From assembly GCA_016718405.1 (NCBI GenBank), contig JADKDJ010000011.1, positions 38,811-102,810 of the forward strand: DNA of 64,000 nucleotides, in the 5' to 3' direction. This DNA is from Candidatus Rhodoferax odensensis. GTDB taxonomy: Bacteria; Pseudomonadota; Gammaproteobacteria; Burkholderiales; Burkholderiaceae_C. Of this stretch, positions 35,700-43,355 are shown in pieces. Position 1 is the first letter of the stretch; each line of letters starts with the position of its first letter. A program made the translations under genes and the position numbers. The notes beneath the pieces are model-generated. The model worked only from the letters and a program-made list of their open reading frames with translations, was not told the DNA's origin and ran no database searches.

Positions 35700-36599
35700 A
35701 TGAAGAAACTGGCAATGGCAATGTTGGTGCTGCTGGCGGGCAGCGCCTGGGCAGCACCGGATTGGAGCAAGGTGCCAACGCGCAAGGTGACCCTGTTCTA
35801 CCCCGGTCAAGCGTCCTTGGAATGGGTGATGAACAAGCCCGACCATTCGGCGGTGCCCGACATCGTGGACAAGAAGCGCAGCTGCGCCAAGTGCCACGAA
35901 GGTGATGCCAACGAGATTGGCGACAAGATCGTCAGAGGCGTGGCCGTGGGCAGCTCCAAGTCGGTGCTGGAACCGACCCCTCCCAAAGGCAAGGCCGGCT
36001 CACTGCCGGTGATGCTGCAGACCGCTTTTGACGCCGACAAGATTTACTTTCGCTTCGAATGGACCTCGCCGCAGGGTGGCGACAACAAGGCCGACCCGAA
36101 GAATGAAGTCAAGCTGACCATGATGTTCGACGGTGGTGGCACCGTGGACGGCTCCAACCAGAACGGTTGCTGGGCCACCTGCCATCAGGATTTGCGCGGC
36201 ATGAAGGCGCCTAAGGACGACAAGAAGACCAAGTACCTCAAGGACGCCGACCTTGCCGCCGGCAAATACATGGACCTGATTCAGTACCGCAGCGGCAAGG
36301 GCGAAAAGCCGGTGGACGGCTACGTTGCCACCAGCCGCGAGATGGACGGCGGCAAAGGGCTGCAAAAGGCCGAAGGCAAGAAAGACGGCAACAAATGGGT
36401 GGTGACACTTGAGCGCAGCTTGGCTGGCGGCGGCAAGGGCGACCACGCCCTCGTGGCGGGCAAGACCTACAACTTTGGTTTCGCCATCCATGAAGATCAC
36501 TCCAACGCACGTTTTCATTACGTCTCGCTGGGCTACCAGTTTGGCCTGGACAAAGCCGTGCCTGAAGTGAAAAATTACATCAACGTTTTGAAGCAGTAG
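35700..36599 (+). CDS. Periplasmic haem protein with ethylbenzene-dehydrogenase-gamma-like domain
   Basis: 299 residues with a signal peptide (AGSAWAAP). One CxxCH motif (RSCAKCHEG, near residue 64). A second, odd CxxxCH motif (GCWATCHQDLRGM) lies inside a beta-sandwich domain of the EB_dh / NirT-associated type, whose late HEDHSNARFHYVSLGYQFG segment would carry the axial ligand region. It probably works with the preceding NapC-type cytochrome. Electron carrier role inferred; substrate unknown. Confidence 0.75.
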   Translation: MKKLAMAMLVLLAGSAWAAPDWSKVPTRKVTLFYPGQASLEWVMNKPDHSAVPDIVDKKRSCAKCHEGDANEIGDKIVRGVAVGSSKSVLEPTPPKGKAGSLPVMLQTAFDADKIYFRFEWTSPQGGDNKADPKNEVKLTMMFDGGGTVDGSNQNGCWATCHQDLRGMKAPKDDKKTKYLKDADLAAGKYMDLIQYRSGKGEKPVDGYVATSREMDGGKGLQKAEGKKDGNKWVVTLERSLAGGGKGDHALVAGKTYNFGFAIHEDHSNARFHYVSLGYQFGLDKAVPEVKNYINVLKQ

Positions 36600-36657
36600 C
36601 GCATATTGGGTCAGCAGGAGTAGGGTCAGTCTTAACCACGAACATAAGGAGACAGCA

Positions 36658-37251
36658 ATGAAACAGAAACGCTGGAGCAGGACGCTGGGGGCAGGCATGC
36701 TCATCGCCGGCGCCTGGATGATGTCGACCGGTGCCCTTGCGGCGTCGCCCAATGCTGCCATGCTGGCCAACGCCTGCGCCGGCTGCCACGGCACAAGTGG
36801 CGGCAGCGCCGGGCCGGCCATGCCCAGCTTGGCCGGACAGTCCAAAGAGGCCATCGTGACGGCGATGAAGAAGTTCAAGAGCGGCGAGCGGCCGTCCACC
36901 ATCATGGGACGCCTGGCCAAGGGCTACAGTGACGCGGACTTTGCCGCCATGGGCGAGTTCTTCGCCAAACAGAAGTTGCACGCCTCAAAGCAAACGCTAG
37001 ACCCGGCCCGCGTCGCTCGCGGTGCCGCCCTGCAAGAGGCCAACTGCTCGCGCTGCCACCTCGAAGACGGCAAGGAGGGCAAAGACGACACCCCGGCCAT
37101 GGCCAGCCAGTGGTTGCCCTATATGCAGATGCAGATGGCGTTGTACCTGTCGAACCAGCGCAAGATGCCGGAGAAGATGGCGGAGAAGGTCAAACCCCTG
37201 TCGGTGGATGACCTTGAAGCCCTGCTGCAGTTCTACGCCAGTGTGAAGTAA
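36658..37251 (+). CDS. fccA: Flavocytochrome c sulfide dehydrogenase, dihaem cytochrome subunit
   Basis: 197 residues with a signal peptide (TGALAASP). Two class I c-type haem motifs, CAGCH and CSRCH, in a cytochrome c4-like tandem arrangement. It lies directly before the flavoprotein fccB, 14 bp apart, so together they form the sulfide:cytochrome c oxidoreductase in the periplasm. AAGGAGA precedes the ATG. Generic cytochrome c4 is the alternative, but the partner gene decides. Confidence 0.88.
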   Translation: MKQKRWSRTLGAGMLIAGAWMMSTGALAASPNAAMLANACAGCHGTSGGSAGPAMPSLAGQSKEAIVTAMKKFKSGERPSTIMGRLAKGYSDADFAAMGEFFAKQKLHASKQTLDPARVARGAALQEANCSRCHLEDGKEGKDDTPAMASQWLPYMQMQMALYLSNQRKMPEKMAEKVKPLSVDDLEALLQFYASVK

Positions 37252-37265
37252 GAAAAGGAGACAAC

Positions 37266-38588
37266 ATGACAACAGATCGCAGAAGTTTCCTCCGCCTGAT
37301 GGGCGTCGGCGGCGTGGGCGCCTCGCTCGCGGCGTGTGGCACACAACCTACGGGCTCTGGCAGCACCGGCGCCAGCAGTGCTGGCGCCACGGCTCAGACG
37401 CTGGCCAAAGGCAAGGGTCGCCGCGTGGTGGTGGTTGGCGGCGGCTACGGCGGCAGCATCGCCGCCAAGTACATCCGTATGCTCGACAAGTCGATTGAAG
37501 TGGTGCTGATCGAGCCCAACAAGCAGTTTGTATCCTGCCCGTTCAGCAACCTCTACATCGGTGGCATGCTGCCCGACCTAAGTACGCTGACCATCGGCTA
37601 CGACAAGCTGGCGGCCAACCACGGCATCACCATGGTGTACGACACGGTGACCGCCGTAGACGCCGCCAAGAAGGCAGTCACGGTGTCCTCCGGCACCATT
37701 GATTACGACCGGCTGGTGTTGTCGCCCGGCGTGGACTTCCGCGCTGAAGAGCTTGAAGGCTACGACCTGGCCAGCACGCCACTGGTGATGCCACACGCCT
37801 GGAAGGCCGGCGCGCAAACCATGTTGCTGCGCAAGCAACTGGTGGACATGCCCAATGGCGGCACGGTGGTCATCACCGTGCCACTGGCGCCCTTCCGCTG
37901 CCCACCCGGCCCGTATGAGCGCGCCAGCATGATTGCCATGTACCTCAAGCAACACAAGCCCAAGTCAAAACTGGTCATGCTTGATGCCAACCCCGACATC
38001 GTGTCCAAGGCCGGGTTGTTCCGCAAGGGCTGGAAGAAGCACTACGAGGGCATCATCCAGTACCGTGGCGCGCAGAAGGTGACCGCCGTCAACGCCAAAA
38101 ACCGCTCGGTCTTCATCGAAGGCATGGAAGAGGTCAAGGGCGATGTGGTCAACGTGATTCCGCCACAGCGCGCGGGCAACATCGCACGCACGGCGGGCTT
38201 GATCGGTCCGGACAAGTCCTGGTGCCCGATCGACGGCACCACGTTTGAATCGACCATCCAGAAATCCATCCACGTGATCGGCGACGCCTGCGTGGCGGGC
38301 GCCATGCCCAAATCAGGCTACTCGGCCAATTCGGAAGCCAAGGTCTGCGCCACCAACATCGTGGCGCTGATGAACGGCAAAGAGACCACCGAAATGTCGG
38401 GCATCAACACCTGCTACAGCTACCTGTCAGCCAAAGAGGCGGTTAGCGTGGCGGGGGTCTATGCGGTCAAAGACGGCAAGATCATCGCCGTGCCCAACTC
38501 GGGCGGCGTCTCGCCGGATTTGTCCGAAGTGGAAGCGGTCTATGCGTCGAGCTGGCTCAAGAACATCCTGACGGAGATGTCGACCTGA
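37266..38588 (+). CDS. fccB: Flavocytochrome c sulfide dehydrogenase, flavoprotein subunit
   Basis: 440 residues. A Tat signal (TTDRRSFLRLMGVGG) is followed by an FAD-binding Rossmann fold (VVVVGGGYGGSIAAKY) and the second FAD region HVIGDACVAGAMPKSGYSAN. Redox cysteines are present (FVSCPFSN and the late TCYSYLS region), and PFRCPPGPYERASM is family-typical. It oxidises sulfide to sulfane sulfur and passes electrons to FccA. A strong stem-loop follows the stop. Confidence 0.93.
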   Translation: MTTDRRSFLRLMGVGGVGASLAACGTQPTGSGSTGASSAGATAQTLAKGKGRRVVVVGGGYGGSIAAKYIRMLDKSIEVVLIEPNKQFVSCPFSNLYIGGMLPDLSTLTIGYDKLAANHGITMVYDTVTAVDAAKKAVTVSSGTIDYDRLVLSPGVDFRAEELEGYDLASTPLVMPHAWKAGAQTMLLRKQLVDMPNGGTVVITVPLAPFRCPPGPYERASMIAMYLKQHKPKSKLVMLDANPDIVSKAGLFRKGWKKHYEGIIQYRGAQKVTAVNAKNRSVFIEGMEEVKGDVVNVIPPQRAGNIARTAGLIGPDKSWCPIDGTTFESTIQKSIHVIGDACVAGAMPKSGYSANSEAKVCATNIVALMNGKETTEMSGINTCYSYLSAKEAVSVAGVYAVKDGKIIAVPNSGGVSPDLSEVEAVYASSWLKNILTEMST

Positions 38589-38596
38589 AGCCGGCT

Positions 38597-38627
38597 CGCC
38601 CCGGCGGCGTTGCGCGCCGCCGGGGCG
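38597..38627 (+). terminator. Strong stem-loop after fccB
   Basis: Perfect 13-bp arms CGCCCCGGCGGCG and CGCCGCCGGGGCG with a 5-nt loop, 8 bp after the fccB stop and ending 2 bp before the stop of the opposite gene. It lacks a clear T-tract. Probably a two-way terminator. Confidence 0.75.
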
Positions 38628-38628
38628 G

Positions 38629-39261
38629 TCACACCTCAACGCGCAGTTGCGCCACGCTCAGCAGCACATAGTGGGCGCAACGCCCTTTGGCCCGGTCGCC
38701 ATCGTCGCTGACGATGATGACCATGGGTAGGCCGTCGATGGTGGCCGGGCTGATGCCTTCCGCGTGTTCGAAACCTGGCAAACCATCCACCGCGACGCGG
38801 CGTGCCGCAGCGCCCGGCTCGCCGCTCCAGAACCAGAGCCCAAACTGCACCTGCTGGCGCGTGGCCGGCCCGCCGATGATCAGATAACCATGGAGGGCGC
38901 TCAGGTACGCCATGCCACGAATCCCGTTGCCACCCAGGTCCAAAGTCTCCAAGGTGGCCGACACGCGGGGTGACTCCCCTTCGTCAAAGATCGCCCCAGG
39001 GTTGTCCACGCTGGCGATGATGGCCCTGCCCTCCTGCAGGGGACTGCGAAAACCGATCAGCAGGCGTTGCTGATCGGGGCTGATGTCAATGGCCTCGATG
39101 TTCAGTCCGCCGTCGGCCTTGACGTCCAGAACCTCGGCAGCAGCCGCCAACATCGGGTGCGCGGCCGTCAGAGCCGCTTTCAGACCGCTGACCACGACGG
39201 GTTCGACAATCCGGTCGCCTTCAAGGCGGAATCGCGCCAATTTGTCGCGCGACTTCTTCAC
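38629..39261 (-). pseudogene. DUF3616-family protein, N-terminally truncated
   Basis: About 210 residues matching the C-terminal part of DUF3616, a beta-propeller-like family of unknown function (NIEAIDISPDQQRLLIGFRSP, NGIRGMAYL, EGISPATIDGLPM). Full members are considerably longer. Similarity begins almost exactly where an inverted repeat starts (39261-39292). The only start is a GTG there without a ribosome site. Loss of the N-terminus through insertion or rearrangement is inferred. Confidence 0.65.
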
Positions 39262-39292
39262 GTCCGTAATAGCCCGGTGAGTACCGTACTTG
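39261..39292 (-). repeat. Inverted repeat copy A bounding the IS66 / pRiA4b segment
   Basis: The minus strand begins CAAGTACGGTACTC and continues ACCGGGCTATTACGG. It matches copy B at 42471-42500 at 25 of 29 positions in inverted orientation. It lies at the point where the DUF3616 gene is cut off. It may be a terminal repeat of a larger element or a chance coding similarity. Confidence 0.5.
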
Positions 39293-39305
39293 ACGAAGTC
39301 GGCGA

Positions 39306-39896
39306 TCAGAGCTTGATTTCGTCGAGCCGCTGCTGAGCGTCAATCGGATCAAACGCGCTGGGATCGAAGGCGCCACCACACCACTCGAGCATGGTCTGGT
39401 GTTCCGGGTTTGCGGGGTCCCGAATGGCCTCAAGGAACTCGGCGTAACCTGGTACTCCCCCAACGTCTTCCGGTGGGCACGCGTTTCTTCCGGTTATACA
39501 CATCGCGGTGTCCAGCGCAACGCCCATGTCTACGATGCGCTCCACCTTGACCTTGTGCTCCCAGTAGTCCCCATAGTCGTAGACCCAGGTGAACGAATTC
39601 GAAACGGCCGTGGCCTTGCTCAGGGAAACGCGGGACTCATCCTCTACGCCGGGCTCCATCTCTTCCTCGGCTTGCCCATACATGGCGTCCGCAAAGATGA
39701 ACTCATGCAGATGCCCGCCTTGCCAGCCCATGGCCGACAGCAGGATGTGATGGAGCTTGGAGAGTTTGATGGTGCCGGGCACAACGATGCGACGCCACAC
39801 TGCAGGCTTTACGCCCTTGAGCTCCACCCGCAGTTGATACGCCTTCGTTGACCTCGAAGGAGATTTTGCGGGGAGCTTAAGGAGTTGCGCGCTCAT
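39306..39896 (-). CDS. Plasmid pRiA4b ORF-3-like protein
   Basis: 196 residues of the pRiA4b ORF-3 / IS1096 passenger family, often carried by plasmids and transposons. Recognisable blocks: YQLRVELKGVKPAVWRRI, LHHILLSAMGWQGGHLHEF, FTWVYDYGDYWEHKV, and GVPGYAEFLEAI near the end. The molecular role is unknown. It lies between an inverted repeat and an IS66 element, consistent with mobile cargo. Confidence 0.85.
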   Translation of the reverse strand: MSAQLLKLPAKSPSRSTKAYQLRVELKGVKPAVWRRIVVPGTIKLSKLHHILLSAMGWQGGHLHEFIFADAMYGQAEEEMEPGVEDESRVSLSKATAVSNSFTWVYDYGDYWEHKVKVERIVDMGVALDTAMCITGRNACPPEDVGGVPGYAEFLEAIRDPANPEHQTMLEWCGGAFDPSAFDPIDAQQRLDEIKL

Positions 39897-39947
39897 GCGA
39901 GCAATTCTCGCATCGGCGCCATGGCTCTGGCAAATAGCTGAATGTTC

Positions 39948-41567
39948 TCAGGCGGCCAGCGGCAACGACACCGGCTCGACGCCACCGCGCCCCAGATGCT
40001 TGGCTACGGCCCAGGGCAACAGGTCATCGATTCGGTTGATGGGATGGTCTGCAATGCGCTCCAGCACGTAGCGCAGATAGGCATGCGGGTTGATGCCGCA
40101 CAGCTTGGCCGTGCCAATGAGCGTGTAGATCACCGCCGCCGTGTGCCCCCCGCCATCAGAGCCAAAGTGCAGATAGTTTTTTCTGCCAATGGCGACTCCT
40201 CTGAGGGCGCGCTCGGCAATATTGTTGTCCGCCTCAATGCGTCCATCATCAAGGAAACGCGTGAGCGCCCGCCAGTTGCTCAGGCTGTACCCAATGGCCA
40301 GCGCCATCGGTGATTTGGCCGATATCTGACCCAGCGCGGCATGCAGCCATTCGTGCATTTCCTGCAGAAGCGGGCGTGTTCGCAATTGCCTTTGACTTCG
40401 TCGCAACTCTGCGCTTTGCCCTCGGACCTCAGATTCCACAGCATAGATCTTCGAAATCCTTTGCAACGCCTGATGCGCCAGGGTCCCAGGTAGCAGGTCC
40501 TGCTGCTTGTGGATTTCGAAGTATTTTCGTCTCGCGTGAGCCCAGCATGCAGCTTCAATGACGCTGCCGTCAGTGAACAGTGAGTTGTAACCGGCGAAAG
40601 CGTCGACCTGCAGCACTCCACTGAATTTATCCAAGTGTTGTCGGGGATGTTCGCCCCTGCGGTCTTCGGAATATTGGAACCATACCGCAGGGTGTGCGCT
40701 GTCGCCCCAGGCGCGATCGTCTCGCACATATGTCCAGATCCGCCCAAGATGAGTCTCTCCTTTGCCACGTCCCAGCGCACGTGTCGGAGTGTCATCGCTG
40801 TGGACCTTGTACGCCTGCAGCACATAACGACCAATCGCCTGGGCCAAGGGAGTCAGCAGCGCTGCGCCGCTGCCCATCCAGCCACCCATGGTGGTGGCAG
40901 CCAGGATGACTTCTTCGCGTGCACAAATCTGGCTTTGCCGATACAGAGGGCAGTGGTCGGCGTATTTGCTCACCATCACATGGGCAATCAAACCGGCGCC
41001 GGCCATGCAGCGATCAATCGGACGGCTCGGTGCCGGTGCCTGAGCCACCGTGTGGCATTGGGTGCAGGCAAACTTCGGGCGGATGTGGCGAATGACCTTG
41101 AAGCTGCCGGGCTCGTAGTCCAGCACCTCGGATACGTCCTGCCCGATTTGCTGCAGACCCGTGCCGCAGGCGCCGCACTTGCAGTCCGACGCGCAGGCGC
41201 TGTGAACCACATCTTCGCGAGGGAGGTGTTCAGGCAATCCGCTCTGTGCTGGTTGCGTGGATTTCTTGCTGCGCTTCTTGCGTTCACTGTCCAAGTCGGC
41301 AACATTGCTGCCAGTGGCATCGCCCTTTGTGTCCTCAGCAGCGGCGCCCGCAGGCATCAGTGGCGCGAGGGCCGCGCTCAGAAATTCGAGTTGCACCTGG
41401 GTGCTTTCCATCTTCTCGCTGGAGCGGCCATAGCGCATGCGTTTCAAGTGCGTGAGTTCGATCTTGAGCTTCTCGATGGTCAGGCGCAGCGCCTTGATCG
41501 TGACGTCGCGCTGCGTGACATCTTCTGTCAACGTCTGTACGGTTTTTAGCAGCGACTCGGAACTCAT
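39948..41567 (-). CDS. tnpC: IS66 transposase TnpC
   Basis: 539-residue IS66 transposase. An N-terminal coiled coil (LTIEKLKIELTHLKRMRYGRSSEKME) precedes a zinc-finger-like CxCxxC block (SDCKCGACGTGL), then the DDE catalytic core with HSDDTPTRALGRGKGET and VDAFAGYNSLFTDG, and the C-terminal EADNNIAERALRGVAIGRKNYLHFGS signature (the catalytic E lies here). It appears intact, so the element may still be active. Confidence 0.95.
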   Translation of the reverse strand: MSSESLLKTVQTLTEDVTQRDVTIKALRLTIEKLKIELTHLKRMRYGRSSEKMESTQVQLEFLSAALAPLMPAGAAAEDTKGDATGSNVADLDSERKKRSKKSTQPAQSGLPEHLPREDVVHSACASDCKCGACGTGLQQIGQDVSEVLDYEPGSFKVIRHIRPKFACTQCHTVAQAPAPSRPIDRCMAGAGLIAHVMVSKYADHCPLYRQSQICAREEVILAATTMGGWMGSGAALLTPLAQAIGRYVLQAYKVHSDDTPTRALGRGKGETHLGRIWTYVRDDRAWGDSAHPAVWFQYSEDRRGEHPRQHLDKFSGVLQVDAFAGYNSLFTDGSVIEAACWAHARRKYFEIHKQQDLLPGTLAHQALQRISKIYAVESEVRGQSAELRRSQRQLRTRPLLQEMHEWLHAALGQISAKSPMALAIGYSLSNWRALTRFLDDGRIEADNNIAERALRGVAIGRKNYLHFGSDGGGHTAAVIYTLIGTAKLCGINPHAYLRYVLERIADHPINRIDDLLPWAVAKHLGRGGVEPVSLPLAA

Positions 41568-41653
41568 AGATCGCTACTTTGCCAGTCAATTTACCAATGG
41601 AACAGAGGACTTTCACTGTCAACCGATTGGCCCAATTCTGCAGCGTAAAAGAC

Positions 41654-42001
41654 CTACGCTGCACGTGTGGGCTGCCACGTGCGAACCGGCATTCTCCAGT
41701 CGATTCCTTCGAGCAACATGGACAGTTGCGCCGGGGTCAGCGAGACCGAGCCGGATTCGGCCTGCGGCCAGATGAAGCGGCCTTTCTCCAGCCGCTTGGC
41801 AAACAGGCACATGCCCTGACCATCCCACCAAAGCAGCTTGATGATGTCGCCGCGCTTTCCCCGAAACACAAAGACGTGGCCGCTAAATGGTTCCTGCTCC
41901 AGAGCGCTTTGTGCAAGGGCTGCCAGACCATCAAATCCCCGGCGCATGTCGGTCAATCCGGCGGCAAGCCATATCCGCGTACCCGAGGGCAACCCGATCA
42001 T
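41654..42001 (-). CDS. tnpB: IS66 accessory protein TnpB
   Basis: 115 residues, the IS66 Orf2 protein needed for transposition: IWLAAGLTDMRRGFDGLAAL, GHVFVFRGKRGDIIKLLWWDGQGMC and the end FIWPQAESGSVSLTPAQLSMLLEGIDW are family hallmarks. It overlaps tnpA by four bases. Unrelated to the TnpB nucleases of IS200/IS605. Confidence 0.93.
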   Translation of the reverse strand: MIGLPSGTRIWLAAGLTDMRRGFDGLAALAQSALEQEPFSGHVFVFRGKRGDIIKLLWWDGQGMCLFAKRLEKGRFIWPQAESGSVSLTPAQLSMLLEGIDWRMPVRTWQPTRAA

Positions 42002-42390
42002 GCCGTCTCCCGAAGTGCCATCAGGACGCTGCGCACGCTGGCAGGATCAACGCGGCCTCGCAGCACCACGCGTGCACCGCCAATTTCGATCTCGATGACG
42101 CCCTCCTTGACATCCGTGGCGTGCCCGCCAGGCGCAACGGCTACCAGCGATTGCTGCGGACCAACGGACACCGGCAACAGAACAGCTTGGCGGGCAGTCC
42201 CTGCGCCGCGCTTGCGCTCCAGCTTGGCGCGCCTCCACTTGAACACCAAGTTGGCATTGACGCCGTGCTCCAAAGCAATGGCTGCCACCGACGCGCCGGG
42301 TTGCTCGGTCAGTTCCAGAATCCTGCGTTTGAAGGCGGCGCTATGCCTGCGCTTCGTGATGATGACGGGGGATGAGTTCGACTCTTGCAT
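41998..42390 (-). CDS. tnpA: IS66 protein TnpA (HTH)
   Basis: About 130 residues. An HTH of the transposase_8/IS66 OrfA type near the N-terminus (KRRILELTEQPGASVAAIALEHGVNANLVFKWRR). The C-terminal half is beta-rich (GVIEIEIGGARVVLRG). ATG at 42390, or GTG three codons earlier. The stop overlaps the tnpB start. Confidence 0.9.
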   Translation of the reverse strand: MQESNSSPVIITKRRHSAAFKRRILELTEQPGASVAAIALEHGVNANLVFKWRRAKLERKRGAGTARQAVLLPVSVGPQQSLVAVAPGGHATDVKEGVIEIEIGGARVVLRGRVDPASVRSVLMALRETA

Positions 42391-42470
42391 GGTGTCCACT
42401 TAACCGGGCTGAGTGCACACCACCAATGGAGTGCATCTGCCGCGATCTTGGGCGCCACCTCAGATTCCAG

Positions 42471-42500
42471 CAAGGACGGTATTCGCCGGGCTATTCCGGG
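42471..42500 (+). repeat. Inverted repeat copy B near the right side of the IS66 segment
   Basis: The plus strand begins CAAGGACGGTATTC and continues GCCGGGCTATTCCGG; 25 of 29 positions match copy A in opposite orientation. It lies between tnpA and an alcohol-dehydrogenase remnant. Confidence 0.5.
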
Positions 42501-42689
42501 GTCCGCGAAGGGGAGGGGAGCAGCTGGCCGGAACGCCGACGGCCGCGCCCCAGGGGGGGCCGGAACCGCAGGCTAGGCGGCGAGGTCAGGGCGGCACCAT
42601 TGTCAGCCACGGCGCCCGCCGGCCGCACGTTTTTTATTGCCGCCGCTGCCGCCTTCGGGCAAACCGGCGCGGCGGGCCCCTACATTCAG

Positions 42690-42914
42690 AACCCCTGGCT
42701 GGCGCTGGTCACACCGCTGCTGGGCGGAAGAAAGGTGGTCTTCCCCCTGCCCTTCAATCCGCAAGCCAGTCTTGACCACATGCGGGACTTGTTGGCCAAG
42801 CAGGCATTCAAGCCGCTGATCGACCGGACCTTTCCACTTGGGCAGATTCAAGACGCCTTCAAGCTGACCTTGAGCGGGGAGAAGATCGGCAACGTGATGG
42901 TGAGCATGGACTAG
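42690..42914 (+). pseudogene. C-terminal remnant of a zinc-type alcohol dehydrogenase / quinone oxidoreductase (MDR family)
   Basis: About 75 codons encode the C-terminal end of an MDR-family oxidoreductase: NPWLALVTPLLGGRKVVFPL, LIDRTFPLGQIQDAF and GEKIGNVMVSMD at the stop. The Rossmann and catalytic domains are missing. Upstream (42400-42690) the frame is open but reads as unrelated proline/arginine-rich sequence. From 42915 to 43027 I see only an unassigned minus-strand scrap (FTRYRAAARFLVEHRANVG). The whole stretch 42.4-43.0 kb looks like rearrangement debris. Confidence 0.65.
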
Positions 42915-43027
42915 CGCCCCACTGCGAGTAGTCAGCCGACGTTGGCGCGGTGCTCCACCAAAAAGCGCGCGGCAGCTCGGTAGCGGGTAAAGGCGTCGTT
43001 GACCACGGCGACGACCGCGGGTCAGAC

Positions 43028-43351
43028 TCAGATGTAGTGCTTGGACGCCCGGCGCCGCCCCGGCAGGGCCTTCTGGATGATCACGCCGCGCACCGCGCTC
43101 AAGTCCTGCAAGGGTGCGTCCGCGAAGGCCGGGTTGAGCGGGTGCAGCGTCCAGCCTGTCCCGGCGCGCAGCAGTTGCCGAAACGTCCATTCATCGCGAT
43201 GAAAGGCCAGCACGTAAGAGCCGTCCTTGGCCAGCCCCTCGGGCTCGATGATGATGATCTCGCCCTCCAGAAATTCCGGCGCCATGCTGTGGCCCAGCAC
43301 CATCAGCGCAAAGGACTCGCCGCCCGAGCAATCTGGTGCCAGATCGTCCAT
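43028..43351 (-). CDS. S24 (LexA/UmuD-like) peptidase-fold protein, probably inactive
   Basis: 107 residues. The nucleophile motif VLGHSMAPEFLEGEII matches S24 peptidases, and GSYVLAFHRDEWTFRQLL follows at the position where the catalytic Lys normally stands (as in VKRL). Here that residue reads Arg, so autoproteolysis is doubtful. It has no DNA-binding domain. The ATG at 43351 comes four bases after the ferredoxin-reductase stop, so it is the last gene of the operon divergent from dsrA. Confidence 0.7.
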   Translation of the reverse strand: MDDLAPDCSGGESFALMVLGHSMAPEFLEGEIIIIEPEGLAKDGSYVLAFHRDEWTFRQLLRAGTGWTLHPLNPAFADAPLQDLSAVRGVIIQKALPGRRRASKHYI

Positions 43352-43355
43352 AGGG

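Larger units (their letters stand above)
39948..42399 (-). mobile_element. IS66-family insertion sequence
   Basis: Carries the full IS66 gene set in order tnpA-tnpB-tnpC on the minus strand, all three open. Exact element ends could not be fixed: I found no convincing terminal pair immediately outside the genes. An imperfect inverted repeat lies further out (39261-39292 and 42471-42500) and would include the pRiA4b-like gene. Confidence 0.88.

Noticed and set aside
42603..43190. Minus-strand 195-residue frame across the scar region
   Set aside because: Arg/Gly-rich shadow sequence overlapping the dehydrogenase remnant and the S24 gene, with no ribosome site or recognisable domain.
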